DNA of 64,000 nt from Ramazzottius varieornatus (lineage: Eukaryota; Tardigrada; Eutardigrada; Parachela; Ramazzottiidae), in the NCBI GenBank assembly GCA_001949185.1, contig BDGG01000005.1:1539249-1603248 (forward strand), written 5' to 3'. The notes beneath the pieces are model-generated. The model was given only the letters and a program-made list of their open reading frames with translations, ran no database searches and was not told the DNA's origin. This document shows positions 23,301 through 34,911 of the stretch, piece after piece; within the stretch, counting starts at the first letter, position 1; every line of letters starts with the position of its first letter. The position numbers and the translations under genes were made by a program.

Positions 23301-26300
23301 ACATTATGTCCTGAATACAGGCTATTGTAAAAAGTTATAATGTGCGCCAGGTCAAGTGGGTTTGGTTTTTCTTTCAGGTTCCCCAATATGAGCAATTTCC
23401 CAAATAGTTAGCTCTTCGTCAAAAAAGGTTTCTGGTGGTCCTCAAACTAGAATGCACATTTTATAAGTTCATAGGTTTCTTTTCCCAGCAATGTATACAC
23501 AGATATCAAGACCGGAAGTGCCGCGCAGTTTAACAACGTGCTAGAACAGCGCCCTCTACAGACGCCATTGTGCGCGAGTTCATCAGACTGACCAGCAGTC
23601 TGATGAACTTCAGTCAAGCTCCGATTCCACACGACCACGGGACACACATAACTGAACAAATCCTTATTTGTTGACTTAGATGCATGGACAATGTGACATA
23701 TATACAAGCATGCATAGTTCAATACAGTAATGACATACAAAAAACCACTTGTGGAACGACCAGTGCGAATACCTTTTATTGACGACAGAGCACGTGTAAT
23801 CCTTCGCACATACGTCACACGAGGGCCCACGCATTCAACAGCGAACAGAGAAACCAGGAACAACATGTTTTTCCGAGCACGAAGAAAAACACCACGCAAG
23901 GAACGAAGCGATGAAAGACAGCGATCGAAAAGCCAAGCATGCATGCTTACTCTCACCGGAAGACATCCAAGAGCCAGGCTAGACACGGTTACAAAAGCAA
24001 GCTCTAATTCATCGCATCTTCATGCATCAGTGATTTCCATTTGAAAGAATATCTGTAATGGACGTCTGTAATTTCAACGAAGGACACGATTACCGGCAAG
24101 CTTACCCAGCACCGTTTGACAAACGTTACTTCCACAGCCCGTTTTCGTCATAAAAAAACGATCAAGGGGGATATACAAGCGAGTATTCGTCAAAGAAAGA
24201 AGGTTCTCCATTAAAAAAGCCGATCAAAAGAGCGAACCCCAACGTTAAAATAACAGTCAAGAAAACTACGCCCATGATAAGAGTCAATATCCGGCTCACA
24301 TGTAAAAGTACCATCGACCGTTTCCGATCCGGTATAGTGAAAACAAGCGAAATGCGACTGACTGAGCGGATATATCTTGAAACGACAGCTGAAAACTTTT
24401 GGCCCTTGTTTATGTACCATCCTCGTCCACTTATCCCGATAGCCATAAATATCTCTCCACCGTACTTTGTCATACTTTTACCTATAAATGATTTCATCAG
24501 GGTTTGCGGGAGAGCCTACTCAGGGGGACAAGAGTATTGGCAAAAACATTATCGTAGGGACGAAATTTGGATCAACGGTGCAGGTACCATGCGGTAACAC
24601 CACTCAGAGATACAATAAAAAGGTGGGTCGTCCTCAGGTTCGTACTGGTAAGTCATCAGTCCCAGAAGTCATAAAAGCCGGCTTTTACGGTGCTTCTAAT
24701 TTATTTCCCGCTAATGACTAGTCAGGGGTACCTGTTGTTAGTCCCTGGCTGACGAGAAGGTCCGACGGAGGATCTCGGGGTTGCCGAAACTTGTTTGATG
24801 TCCTTGCGGGCACTGTGAGGTGGAAGTTGAGATAGTGGTTCCTGCAAAGATAAAACGGAACAAATGATCCTTGATCAGTGTAATGGGAAACAAAATGTCC
24901 ATTCCATCCTTGTCAATTGTGATGTTCGATCCAAAACAATCAGCGAAGTCGAAGTCGAAAAAGCTCTCAGCTAAAGTGCAATGCCTGATGATGACAAACG
25001 CATCGTGCGTTGCGTACGCTCATATACATAGCAGACAATATGTCGGGTATGTTTCATCGTATTATGCAGTGGGTATATACGGCGAACCTTTAATGATCGG
25101 CAAAGCCTTCCGTGAATCACTCAGACAGCCCATACAGTCGATATGACTATGAGAGCATTGACGAGCAGACATTAACTATAGCGTTCCTCCTCCGGCGAGG
25201 CGGAAGTACGTCACTTTATAAATCGGTACGGCAGTGAAAGATGTATGGAGTAGGTTTAAGTCGGACATCCCTGCTGACGAGATGGGAAGTCGGCCACCCC
25301 ATTAAAACAGACTTTCTGACGTCAAAGCGACCTTCCGCGATGTAAGGAGGCCCATTCCGTTTCCCGTTCCATTCCTAATTGCGTCTAGAAAATAGGAGTT
25401 CCGCTCCGTTCCGACTAAGCCTGATTTGGAAAACTGGAATTCCGAATCGGAATATAGGGATCTGGAAGGAATTCTGCTTGTGAGAATCCGGTTTTCCACA
25501 GCGGAATTCCGAATTTTTGCGCCAATCGGTCGAGTTTTGGTGTCATTTTTGCTTACTGCATAGAAGCACGGCAAACAAACCCGCCATACAGTGTTTGATC
25601 ACCAAGTGGCGCACGTAGTCAGTGCAACTGGCTACAGTGTACCAAAAAATTAACCGTCGATAATGGGCGTGACAATTAAACGGGAGCTTAATTATCCTGT
25701 GACCAATAACGGTTTTGATTCGCCGCATGCGCAAATTCCATTGGCCATTTCCATCTGGCTCCTTCTAACACCCATTTTCGACGGTTAATTTTTGGTACAC
25801 TGTAGATTCGTGCGCCACTTGGAAACGATCTTGCTGAGCTTTTCAGACGGGACTAAACCGAGTTTCCCGCTGGTTTTTTTGCTTCTTGAACTGCCGTATT
25901 GGAGTTCCGAATTTTCATCTAGCCGTTCTGGAAAACGGAAAACAGGAACGGAATTCGGAATTCCGCTCTGAAGTCCGATCCAGGTAGCAAGTCAGGCGGA
26001 ATTTGCATCCTTATCGCGATGACGTCGGCTGACTTAATTACACGAGTGGCCGACTCAGGGCGGCTCATGGGAGGTGTCCGACTTGAACGTACCCTCATAC
26101 ACGTCTTTCCGAGCGTAAACACCGCAGTCAGGTAAGCTCGTATTCAACCGTGCGTCACAGGAATACGACTTGCGGTGTTAAATTGAGTACAACATCCGAT
26201 TATTAATCCAATTGGGAGCAGTCACATTTCTGTATGGCCGAAGGAAACCCGATCGACCCATGAGGTCGTCGAAAATAGCTCAATTGAGGACCCGTCATCC

Positions 26301-29300
26301 CATCTTTACCCTTGTGCCTCCTCCGCATCATTAATTCCCGCACTTTAGCCTATTGTTAGCCTTTCTAATCTCCCGTTTTAGAAGGTCGCGAACGCGCAAC
26401 GCCGACTTTATAAGTACTTGAGTATACAGTAACACGTAACACCCCGCTCTGTGCTGAAGTACTTTTAGCAACAGCTTAACAGGTTCCGGGAAAGATGATA
26501 AATATGTCCCGTGTACTTGAAAAAGATCAACATATGTCGTCATTTGCGTCGAGGATCGACGTCCTTCATCCCACTCCAACTCAAGCCAAGTGGGGATTAT
26601 TCATTCAGTATCCATTCAAAAGCAAATAATTGTCGGTCTTGAATATTTGGATCCAGCAGCTCGTTCGACAAGCGGGATAATACAGAAAACTAATATTTAC
26701 ATTCGGCCGACCTGACTCCTAATCAAAATATCAAATCGCGAATTCACGTTCCCACTGCTTGATTTTAAGGTGCACGAGTTTTACGGGAAGTTCGATCAAG
26801 TCTCCCTTAAAATGACGGACGAAGATTTGACAAGCTTGCTCTTAACTGACAGTGATCTAATTGAAATTTTAGAGCGTGCCTACCTTCTTGTGACTTCCAA
26901 GAAGAGGCCGAGAGGAACTGGTGGGTCGCAGAGTTGTTACGTTGGCAGACGAGGGTCGGGTGACTGGCGTGATTGTGATGCCAGTATTCGGCTTTTTAAC
27001 ACCTCCATTTAGCTTTCTCGTTTCCAGCTTGGTCCGTATTCCGGAGAACGTCAACAGCTGTGACACATTTCTCCGTTCTTGCTCCTCTGCAGAAGGAACA
27101 ACATGAGTAAATTATATTAGGTTCTGCAGATACTATTTTGAGCTAATTCGATCAACTTTTTCACGCCCACCACAAGCTGAACTTATACGCAAGCTACAGC
27201 CTCTAGTTACCTCCCGGAACTCACAAAGCTCATAGCGAGAGCAATTGACCGGCAACCAGAGCCCAAGTGACCCATTAAACAGGGGAGCTTCCGGTTAAGC
27301 AAACCGCGGCAACCTCACACGATAGGTCGACAAACGCAGTGTAGTACTTTTTACAAACCCGCATACATGCGTCCAAGGCCCAAGCATTGGCCTGGTGTAT
27401 GCAGGTCGGTAATTTTTCTTCTTGCGCGTTTCTCGGATTATGTTTCCCGATTGTGGTGATTGAATAGCTTCCGTGCGCACCGATCATATTATTCATCAGC
27501 CGCTTAGGTATTCCGATCAAAAATTTATAGTACTATTGATGCACATGCAGGCTTCAGCAAAAAAGAAGGCCACGAATGTCAAGGGAGCAGCAGCTGATGG
27601 ATTATTGAAATTCGTTGAACTTGGTGATGGAACCCACGCCGGGAACGCCGGGTGGATCACTCTCTTCCTTTTTCCCTCGCTTAAAGTGACCGCGTTAGGA
27701 TAATGACATTTTACGTGAAAGGAAAAAGAGTAGGAAGCTGAAGGGGATCATGACAGTCGCTCCATCACCAATTTCCAAAATAGCAACTTTTATGGGCCTT
27801 TGAATAGTTGATGGTATTATGACAGTCAAGTTGTCTGGACTCCCATCAACAGAACCTCGTTAATCGAAATAAAGAGTTACGCGAGCTCAAGTCTCGTGCA
27901 GTTCACCGTGCTGCATCACGATGGAGCGCCCGACTCCCCGAGAAACCTCCGAGTCCAAGTCGAAATAGCCGAACATCGCCGGAAGGTCTCTACGCGCACG
28001 CCGAGGAAGATTGGGCCAGTAAAAAGTATGACCAGGCGGAAAAGACGGCAAAGTACACATTCAACCGTAGAAAATTGTCGAAAAGTGCATTGCAGCGAAT
28101 TGGTCGCGTACGTACGTACTTCCCTGCCGCCGTTTCGAAATCGCCTGGCCCATATTTTTCACTGGCCCAGATTTCCTCAGCGTGCGTGGACTAGGTGGAC
28201 GAAGACGTAAATGGTTGACGATTGACTGGACCTTTGAAAACTGCTAAATCCAATCGAAACAATTTCGTCTATTCCGAGTGCTCGGTCAGATCATTGAAGG
28301 TTACATCCCACATATCCCTGATGAGGTCGAACACACGCTGACGCAGCAACCTAAAAAGACGCGGTGCGCGACGTCAGTAGGGGTCATCGTTCCGCCTCTA
28401 CAGTAGAAGGCTGACTGATGAGTCTACCATCCTCAGCGAACGCTATCAAATTACCTTATATCAACCAAGATATTACCGAACACACGGTATCTTGTCCTTG
28501 CAACGAGATGGAAAAATATCGAATCGATTTTACTCTGTGAACATTATTTCCTAATATATTCTCGCTTGCTCACCTTCGACTGCTTGTACCGACGAGGAAG
28601 TCTTGGGTTTATCACGTTTGATATCCACGTCACTGTCGCTCGCACCGGAAATCGGTGCAGAAACAGAAACCTCGACGCCTGGACTGGCTTCAGGTGGCAG
28701 CTGCACATGGAGAGCAGGTTCTTCCGGTAAGGCGGCAGGTCTAGTATTCGACGGGAATTTTCCCCTGGTCTCTCTCAGAAATTGCGCTAACTTCTCTTGT
28801 GTATGTTCAACTGTAGCATCACCTGTCCACAATACAGCATTAACCTTCTCCTCGACAGGTCGCGACGACACGGTGTCAGTTTGTTGTCCAAACGTGGAAA
28901 AGCGGCTGTTGTTTCGAGGCACACTCAGTTTTTCAACTGATTTGAACCCAGCAACGGAAGGAAACCGTGAGACTTCTAGACAAACAGGAAAAGGCATTAA
29001 AGTCAACATGGAGTTTCCCACAATCGAAGTCGAGGATCATCAATAAGGCAAGCATGGACTAATTTCAACTCGATTCAAAAATTTCCGTCTCCTGAGGAAG
29101 TCTCAAACGGGAAAAAGGCGAGATGAACTCAGCCGACCACGAACACGTTCAGATATTTTCGGCGAGAAAAACACTCCGTGGTTGCGTTCACCACAGAACT
29201 CAAGATCAGAAAGGCGAAAGAAGTGTGTTCAAGATAAATTGGTCGTTTGCGATAACTGAAGATATTATAAAAGATTCTCAGTGGGAGGTTGACGCACTTT

Positions 29301-30954
29301 CAGTCTCTGCGTCACTCGAATAAACCTCATTATCGAACAATTCAAAGCCGTAAAATCTAAAAAGATGGAAAAAAGGGAAAACGTATGCCGATTGTATTGA
29401 ATCCAGGAAGAGCTTCAGAACGGAAGAGCTCTTCCGTCTATGGAATGTGCATAATACCGCCCTTCTGTATTTGCGAAATTCCCTTTGAGTATACGACAGC
29501 TATTGATTTGTCTCTCGTTGTGTGCCATCTCCTCCAGCTGGAGAGATACTGCCATGGGGGTAAGAATGCCGAGGATTACGCTCGTTGCATGTGCGTGCCA
29601 TGGTGCCATCCTGGTGCGCGGGTATTTTTAGCAGGGGATTAATTACATAACATATGAGGCAAAGGAGCTGTCAACTGTCAAGGCACCGGGTAAAAGAAAG
29701 CAATTAAGGGAGCATGCGTGAGTATTCTTACCTATCGCACATGACTTAATTAAAGGTTACGTTCTCTCTCGTCGACCTTACGACGCCGCATTTATACAGA
29801 GCATCGGGTCTCCGGAGAATGTTGCAGAATGTTCGACACATGGGACATGGGAAGTGAGCAAAACCAGATCAGTACCTTAGTTGACGCACGTTCGCATTGT
29901 CTTCAGCTGAAAGAGTGCGCGACTGGGGAGAGCGACCTGGTTCAACTCATTTCCCCACCCCCACGGCTAAGATATCGATTAGAACCTACCTGCATCCCAT
30001 AAGATCACCAAGTTTGAATATCGACTCTGTTCTTCGGTTTTCGATGCCGATGATGCGTTGCGGAAAGCTTTCACGGCTTGGGCAAAATCTTCTCGGGCTC
30101 CGTTCTCATCGTATTCGCCCTCCAGCAAATTCCCACCGCCCTAAAAATAAACAGAACAACGCCATAAGAAAAAGCAAGGGAAGAAACCGGTCTCTGAACA
30201 TCAGAAACAGGGGAATGCGCAAGTTGAGCCAGGAAAATTCAGCGACCGATCTGGATGTTTAGTTTCAGTGTTTGGAAGCGCTAACAAGGTACTCAGTGTG
30301 GTTGAATGAGCGTTCGTCTTTCAGTTTCTGGCCGGATATCCCCGCATCTTCTGCTTCGTCAAACCAGCTGTTGTTGCCAAGACAATCGTTAACAAATGAA
30401 CCATGATCGAAGATTATTGTTTCAGTCGTGTGACGGGATCTTCGGGAATCCGCGTGAGCCTGCCCAAAGCACATTGGACAATAAAGCTGATTGCCCTCTA
30501 AGCACATCTGGAAACAGAAATAAGTCTATTGAACGGTCAGAACCGCATCTTGTATGAAACAACTTGAGCCTATCAGAACAGCTAATTTGCTTTTGCAATC
30601 ACGACACGCGGAAGTTTGGATGTTTGCCCCGAGCGTCAACAAACCCGGAAGTCTGCTTCCCGAAGGTCGGGCCTTCGCTATAGCTCTACCACGGGATGCG
30701 GCCTGCTTTGCTAGTATTTCAGATGAAGATTTGCCTGAAACGAAACAGAGCGTTCGATAAAATTGAAAAAAGGACGAAAAAGAAAGGAGGACCGTCAACC
30801 AGAATCTCACCTCTCGAGCTCATTCCGCACTTCGAATTTTGAGTAAGTTCAAATTCGAACTGCCACGTCGCAAGCCATGCATGGAGAAGATGGACAAAAG
30901 AAAAGTATTCGAATTTACCTTGTTGCTTCGTTCGTAAAACCCAGCAGTACTCAT
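20379..30954 (-). CDS. ZBBX-like B-box zinc-finger protein, large and mostly disordered
   Basis: Twelve exons all join in phase: 30919-30954, 30811-30859, 30580-30734, 30286-30507, 29990-30140, 28574-28975, 26884-27086, 24732-24841, 22504-23221, 21952-22228, 20678-21197 and 20379-20451. They give 971 residues; human ZBBX is about 800. Near residue 75 lies a B-box-type finger split by an intron: CRDCKSKLA then MCLEGNQLYCPMCFGQAHAD and a downstream SRRSRH, i.e. C-x2-C-x6-C-x7-C-x2-C-x5-H-x8-H. A conserved-looking LLEGEYDENGAREDF segment follows; similar acidic motifs occur in vertebrate ZBBX. The remainder is Ser/Thr/Pro/Arg-rich and probably disordered, with an extra CNHC pair near residue 713. 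ZBBX is associated with motile cilia in vertebrates; its function here is not known. Introns hold hairpins and the nested element at 25.2-26.1 kb. Confidence 0.72.
21335..21383. repeat. AAGTGGCGCACG-family hairpin in ZBBX-like intron
   Basis: Arms ccaagtggcgcac and gtgcgccatctgg flank about 22 bp. Confidence 0.55.
22341..22391. repeat. AAGTGGCGCACG-family hairpin in ZBBX-like intron
   Basis: Exact 14-bp arms ccaagtggcgcacg and cgtgcgccacttgg enclose 23 bp. This is the cleanest core copy in the window. Confidence 0.7.
24162..24497 (-). CDS. Hypothetical single-pass membrane protein inside a ZBBX-like intron
   Basis: 111 codons from the ATG at 24497, with a strong hydrophobic segment (LTLIMGVVFLTVILTLGFAL, about residues 72-91) and basic N-terminal half. 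No family recognised. It lies on the same strand as the host gene within the intron 23222-24731 and has no visible splice sites or poly(A) signal. It could be chance. Confidence 0.22.
   Translation of the reverse strand: MKSFIGKSMTKYGGEIFMAIGISGRGWYINKGQKFSAVVSRYIRSVSRISLVFTIPDRKRSMVLLHVSRILTLIMGVVFLTVILTLGFALLIGFFNGEPSFFDEYSLVYPP
25601..25824. mobile_element. AAGTGGCGCACG hairpin split by another MITE (middle level)
   Basis: Left arm accaagtggcgcacg (25601-25615) and right arm cgtgcgccacttgg (25809-25822) would normally lie about 22 bp apart as in sister copies. Here they are about 190 bp apart because a 173-bp element sits in the loop. Confidence 0.7.
25632..25804. mobile_element. 173-bp mariner-type MITE (inner level)
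   Basis: The left end ctacagtgtaccaaaaaatt and the right end (aatttttggtacactgtag) are inverted repeats that continue through aaccgtcga into about 38 bp. The outer TA fits a Tc1/mariner TA target duplication. No coding capacity. Confidence 0.75.
27358..27406. repeat. Short intronic hairpin, CCTGCATAC family, copy 3
   Basis: Arms cccgcatac and gtatgcaggt lie around a 30-bp loop, within the ZBBX-like intron 27087-28573. Confidence 0.5.
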
Positions 30955-31142
30955 ACCACGATTCAAATTTCATTGTCAGAGCAACTAACCGCAGAATATA
31001 CCAAAGCTTGATTTATCAAGTCTGGCAGAAAAGAAAGGTAACATATGCCAGTTTGATCGTCCGTATTTCTTTCACTTTACTAAATACGGTCGGCTAAAAA
31101 TCCCATACATCTGAAGAAAAGATGAGCTTACCTGCACAAATT

Positions 31143-31880
31143 TCAGCTTTGTGCTACGTTCGCCTGTTCAATATCACTGGCTCCGTCCTTCTCGTCCTCA
31201 TCATTGAGAGGCTCTGCGTCAGCAACCGTTGCTGCAAGTTCCCAGAGGCCTTCGGGAGTCGGAGGACTGTCCATCTCAAGCTCTTTGGGATTTAGGCCAT
31301 CCATCGGAGGATATGTGCAGTGATTGCAGTCCATCAGGCTGTAATGCAGCGACCCTGCGAGCAGCTTCCTTGGTTTCTTCTACACTTTCTTCCCCCAGGT
31401 TTCGCTCGAAATCATCTTCAATCCAACCAACATGATCCCGTCCATTTCACACGGCGCAGGCGCCGAACCATTAGTTTCCATTTGTCACCCATTATGGCAA
31501 AGAACAAGCAGTCGCGCCAGTTCAACTCGATATCCTTGAAGAAGACTCCCGTCGGTTTCCCCTCAGTCACAGTCTTTCTAGCTAAATCTTCCTCGAATTA
31601 CCGGCGCATTGCTTGACGAAGACTTAACCTATCGATGTCCGCTGGACAGTTCTTTAGGGAGTCTTTCAACCATTCCAGCTCTTCGAAAGGCGATTCCGAA
31701 TTCCAGAAACGATCATACCTGTCCAGCTTGCGGAGAGGTTGAACGTAACAACTTCTCAGCGACAAAAATGGTATGTGTAATGGGTAAAAGAATCCTTCGT
31801 TGCGCTTTCATGGAGAGGCACACCTGCGTTACCGTCGTTGCTGACAAGATGTGAAAACGGGGAGTCTGACAGTCATGCAG
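31143..31880 (-). pseudogene. Degenerate unknown coding sequence with stop and frame changes
   Basis: Protein-like stretches follow each other on the minus strand but in changing frames: FWNSESPFEELEWLKDSL to QAMRR, an in-frame TAA, then FEEDLARKTVTEG and VFFKDIELNWRDCLFFAI; a frame change; WIEDDFERNLGEESVEETK; a second frame change; and an acidic tail ending DIEQANVAQS. No intron of plausible length explains the breaks. I do not recognise the family. It lies just 5' of the ZBBX-like start and next to the nested transposons. Confidence 0.4.
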
Positions 31881-32487
31881 GTCGACTTTCATCTTTCTTG
31901 GCCAGCGCGCTTTCTAGTCAAAGATGGGTGGACTGTCGACAATTTGGGAATCGAGGAATCCCACGCTTATGAGCATGATTGTGTTAAAATGACTGTGCTT
32001 GAGGTGACGAGGAACTTGTTGAAGAAACAGGGACGGTGTTTGAGTCCAAAGTGACGACGCTCAAGATGAGCGGATTCCGCACAAATTTCATCGGGGTATC
32101 GGACAATCAGATGAGTAATGTGTCTGGACCTGTTCCGAGTGACTTCCGACTTGCGTCGAGGACATGGTGGAACATGGGCGGCCGGAACGGCAAAAATGAG
32201 GCTGGTAGTCCTCGAACCTGTTCAAACCTTGCTTATTTTTAGACTGAGGATTTTTTTCAATGTTAAATCGACAAAATTTGCCTGTCTGAAAATAAGCAGA
32301 CTCTGAGCAGGGTCGCAGACAGGCTCCCGTACGGAATTTCACTAGTCCATAACTAGTAAAATCCACCAGTCTCAAAAAAGGCAGGCACTAAACAGGTTCG
32401 ACAAGCAGTTTTGTAATTTCGACCACATTACACAACTGCATGTCGAGCCTGTTTACACTTTTACACAAGTGTATGACTTGCAGGTGC

Positions 32488-34911
32488 CAGGGATGAGCAG
32501 TTATGAGAACTGGAACATTTCGCTTCGCTACCGCTTTGCTTCGATCTTACTTCCCGCTGTAGTTTCGCTATGAATTTTCGAAGGTCGCTTTCCGCTATGG
32601 ACCGCTATAGAAATATTTTTGAAAATATTAATTTTTACTGGAAACATTTTGCAGCAGGCTTGCTCTTCGCGATTAGAACAAGAAGATCTTGACTGACATT
32701 ACAAAATAATAGTCTCTCGAAATTCAGATCATTGGTATGAAGTCTAATCTCATTAAGAATTCTTCCCGAAATATTGAAAATTCGCTCGATACCAGCGGTA
32801 GTCGCAGGCGCACATAAAATTTGCTCAGCTATCACACACATCCTCTTGAAAATATCTTGCGTTCCTTTCATCCGGTAGAAGTTCAAAGAGTTCTCGCCGC
32901 TCCAGTCGTTGTTCAGATAGAGCTCATATTCTGCTTCAACCGTAATCGCTGGACTCCGCTTAGTCTTGGCCAGAGGGACTTCGTCTTCCATAAAGCGGAA
33001 CAATTCCGATGCTCCTTCGGCTTTCTTCGACGCACTGAAAGAACAAACCAGCCTAGTGAATATACGCAAATTTCGGTATTGTCTCGTAGTGATATATTTA
33101 TCTATTTTTTTAATATTTGAAAATCAAAGCATACCTTCTGCTACTGCTTCCGAGAGGAGTGGTATCGCAAGGTCCTGCTAACTTCACTTCTCGCATCATA
33201 CGCAGGATGACCTCCCGGGTTCTTTTTTCGGTTTCGACAGCTCTCTTTGATCCTCTGCAAAAACGTAGCTTGAAAGAGGGATCTAAAAACGAAGTCGCCA
33301 AGTACAAGTCATCTTCCTCCAGTTTGTCGAACCGTTCTTCGAGAAGTCCAAGTAGCTCCAAGGTGAAGGCTTCCAGCAACGGGTACTCTCCAGCAGCCAC
33401 TAAACTGTGCAAATGCACCCGAAGACCGTACAAAATAGGCAAGACCTGAAAGATGGCCGGTATGCTATCACGTTGCAATTTCAGAAAGGCCGTTTGAAAT
33501 GGCGCAGTTATTTTAACGAACTGTTTCAAAATGATTTCGTAATCAGGAGAAAGACGGTACTTCTTCTCAAGACCCACTTTATCCCAATCCATCTGCAACG
33601 CGTGCTCGGTCATGATGAAGTTGCTGTTCCAGCGAGTGGCACAACGCGCTTTCAAGGCTCGTCCGGACTCTTTCTCCACAGCTTCTGTCATGCTCACGGA
33701 ATGCCGAATGCTCGAAACAACTGACACCAACGCTTCTACCGCTTTATTGACCACTGCACACTTTTTCACGGGCTTTTGGACCACTAGCTGGAGTGAATGT
33801 GCCACACATCGAATCTACGAGAAAACCAAATAATACAAACGGTAACCCAACCGAGCAAAAATATTTAAAAAGTTTCGTGAAGCTCGGAAAAAGTATCGCA
33901 CCAGAATTTTTCTTTCGGGAAGTAAACAATAATTTTGGAGGAGAAGTTCTACTACTTCATTAGCCAAGTTGTTGGAAAGTGATCGACGAGCGTACCATTG
34001 TCCGCTTTCCGTTTCGCTTCTTCCGACCATGCACAGAACGTCACCACCTCCTAGTACCAGCAATAAAATTGAAAACAAGCTTACGGGAATTCAATCCCAG
34101 CTATCCGGGTAAATATGATGGCTGTTAAAGTTCCGGAGAGGGGATCATTACCTGATTTTTGTTGTGGAAAGTCAACTCATGGCTTTTGAAGTTACTGTAG
34201 CCGTCCCGGGATGATATCTTCTTCTCAATCTCCTTTTCCTTCGGGCACAGACGACAGTTCCCGGAATGAACTACGTAGCTCTTGCTGTTCTTCGGTTCTC
34301 TGGCGGTAGCTAACGACGTGAAAAAGGTGAAGTAGAATTCTTTCGCCTTTCGATCGCGGTCTCCACTCGATGCTTCCGACGCTTCCACATCGTCATCTTC
34401 GTCGATGACAATCTCCGTAGCGGCCATCCTTCAGCAGTTCTCTCGAAAATCAACCAAACCTCTTATACACTTCGCACAGCCGATGGTACAAGTTTTCATG
34501 GAAGAGCGAAAGTCAAGATTTCATCAGAAGATGCGTTAGACAACTAAAGTTAAGAGATTAGTCGCCCTCTTGCGACAACTTGTGCCGTATGGTGTGCTTG
34601 ATTTTGCAATCGCTTAGTCATCTCTCACTCGAAGGTTTACATGGGTGGTTGTCCTCTAAGAACTATATGCATTTGGAACGATAATCACTGGTTCAACTCT
34701 GAAAAAACTGTGACTTTTTACATTTACCATAGCGGAATTTGGCTTTCCGCTCCGCTTTGGTCGTTTTTCCGCTTTCGTAGTTTTCTACGGATTCCGCTTC
34801 GCTACGTCCAGTTTTGGCCAGAGCTCCGTCCGCTATAGTTTTGCTACAAAGCGAAGCGAAGCGGATAGCGACCACCAGAACGCTACGCCGCTCCAAAACT
34901 GCTCATCCCTG
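32488..34911 (-). mobile_element. hAT transposon, internally deleted, 2.4 kb
   Basis: Terminal inverted repeats cagggatgagcagtt and (aactgctcatccctg) are of hAT type. Flanking 8-bp target duplication: gcaggtgc at 32480-32487 and gcaggttc at 34912-34919, one mismatch. Subterminal regions are rich in short repeats built from cgcttcgct and cgctat. It carries a minus-strand transposase remnant. Confidence 0.88.
32635..34427 (-). pseudogene. hAT transposase remnant (BED finger and C-terminal dimerisation domain)
   Basis: Exon 1 (34427 to about 34152) starts MAATEIVIDEDDD and encodes a BED-type finger (CRLC ... HELTFH), ending at donor CAG|GTAATG. The next segment is short (EVVTFCAWSEEAKRKADNG) and reaches a stop. 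Coding resumes after acceptor ttctcgtag near 33813 with IRCVAHSLQLVV and CATRWNS, and the last exon (about 33040-32635) has the dimerisation signature CAPATTAGIERIFNISGRI. The segment that normally carries the first catalytic Asp is missing. This copy should therefore be non-autonomous. Confidence 0.8.

Larger units (their letters stand above)
25237..26109. mobile_element. Long imperfect foldback element (outer level of a three-level nest)
   Basis: The left arm around 25237-25345 (contains agtcggacatcc, agtcggccac and tgacgtcaaagcga) is the imperfect reverse complement of the right arm around 26003-26109 (contains tcgcgatgacgtcggctga, gtggccgact and aggtgtccgacttgaac). The interior is rich in ggaattccg palindromes. 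No coding sequence. The AAGTGGCGCACG hairpin and a further MITE are nested in its middle. Ends are approximate. Confidence 0.55.

Noticed and set aside
28603-29046. 147-codon plus-strand frame
   Set aside because: Antisense of the ZBBX-like exon 28574-28975.
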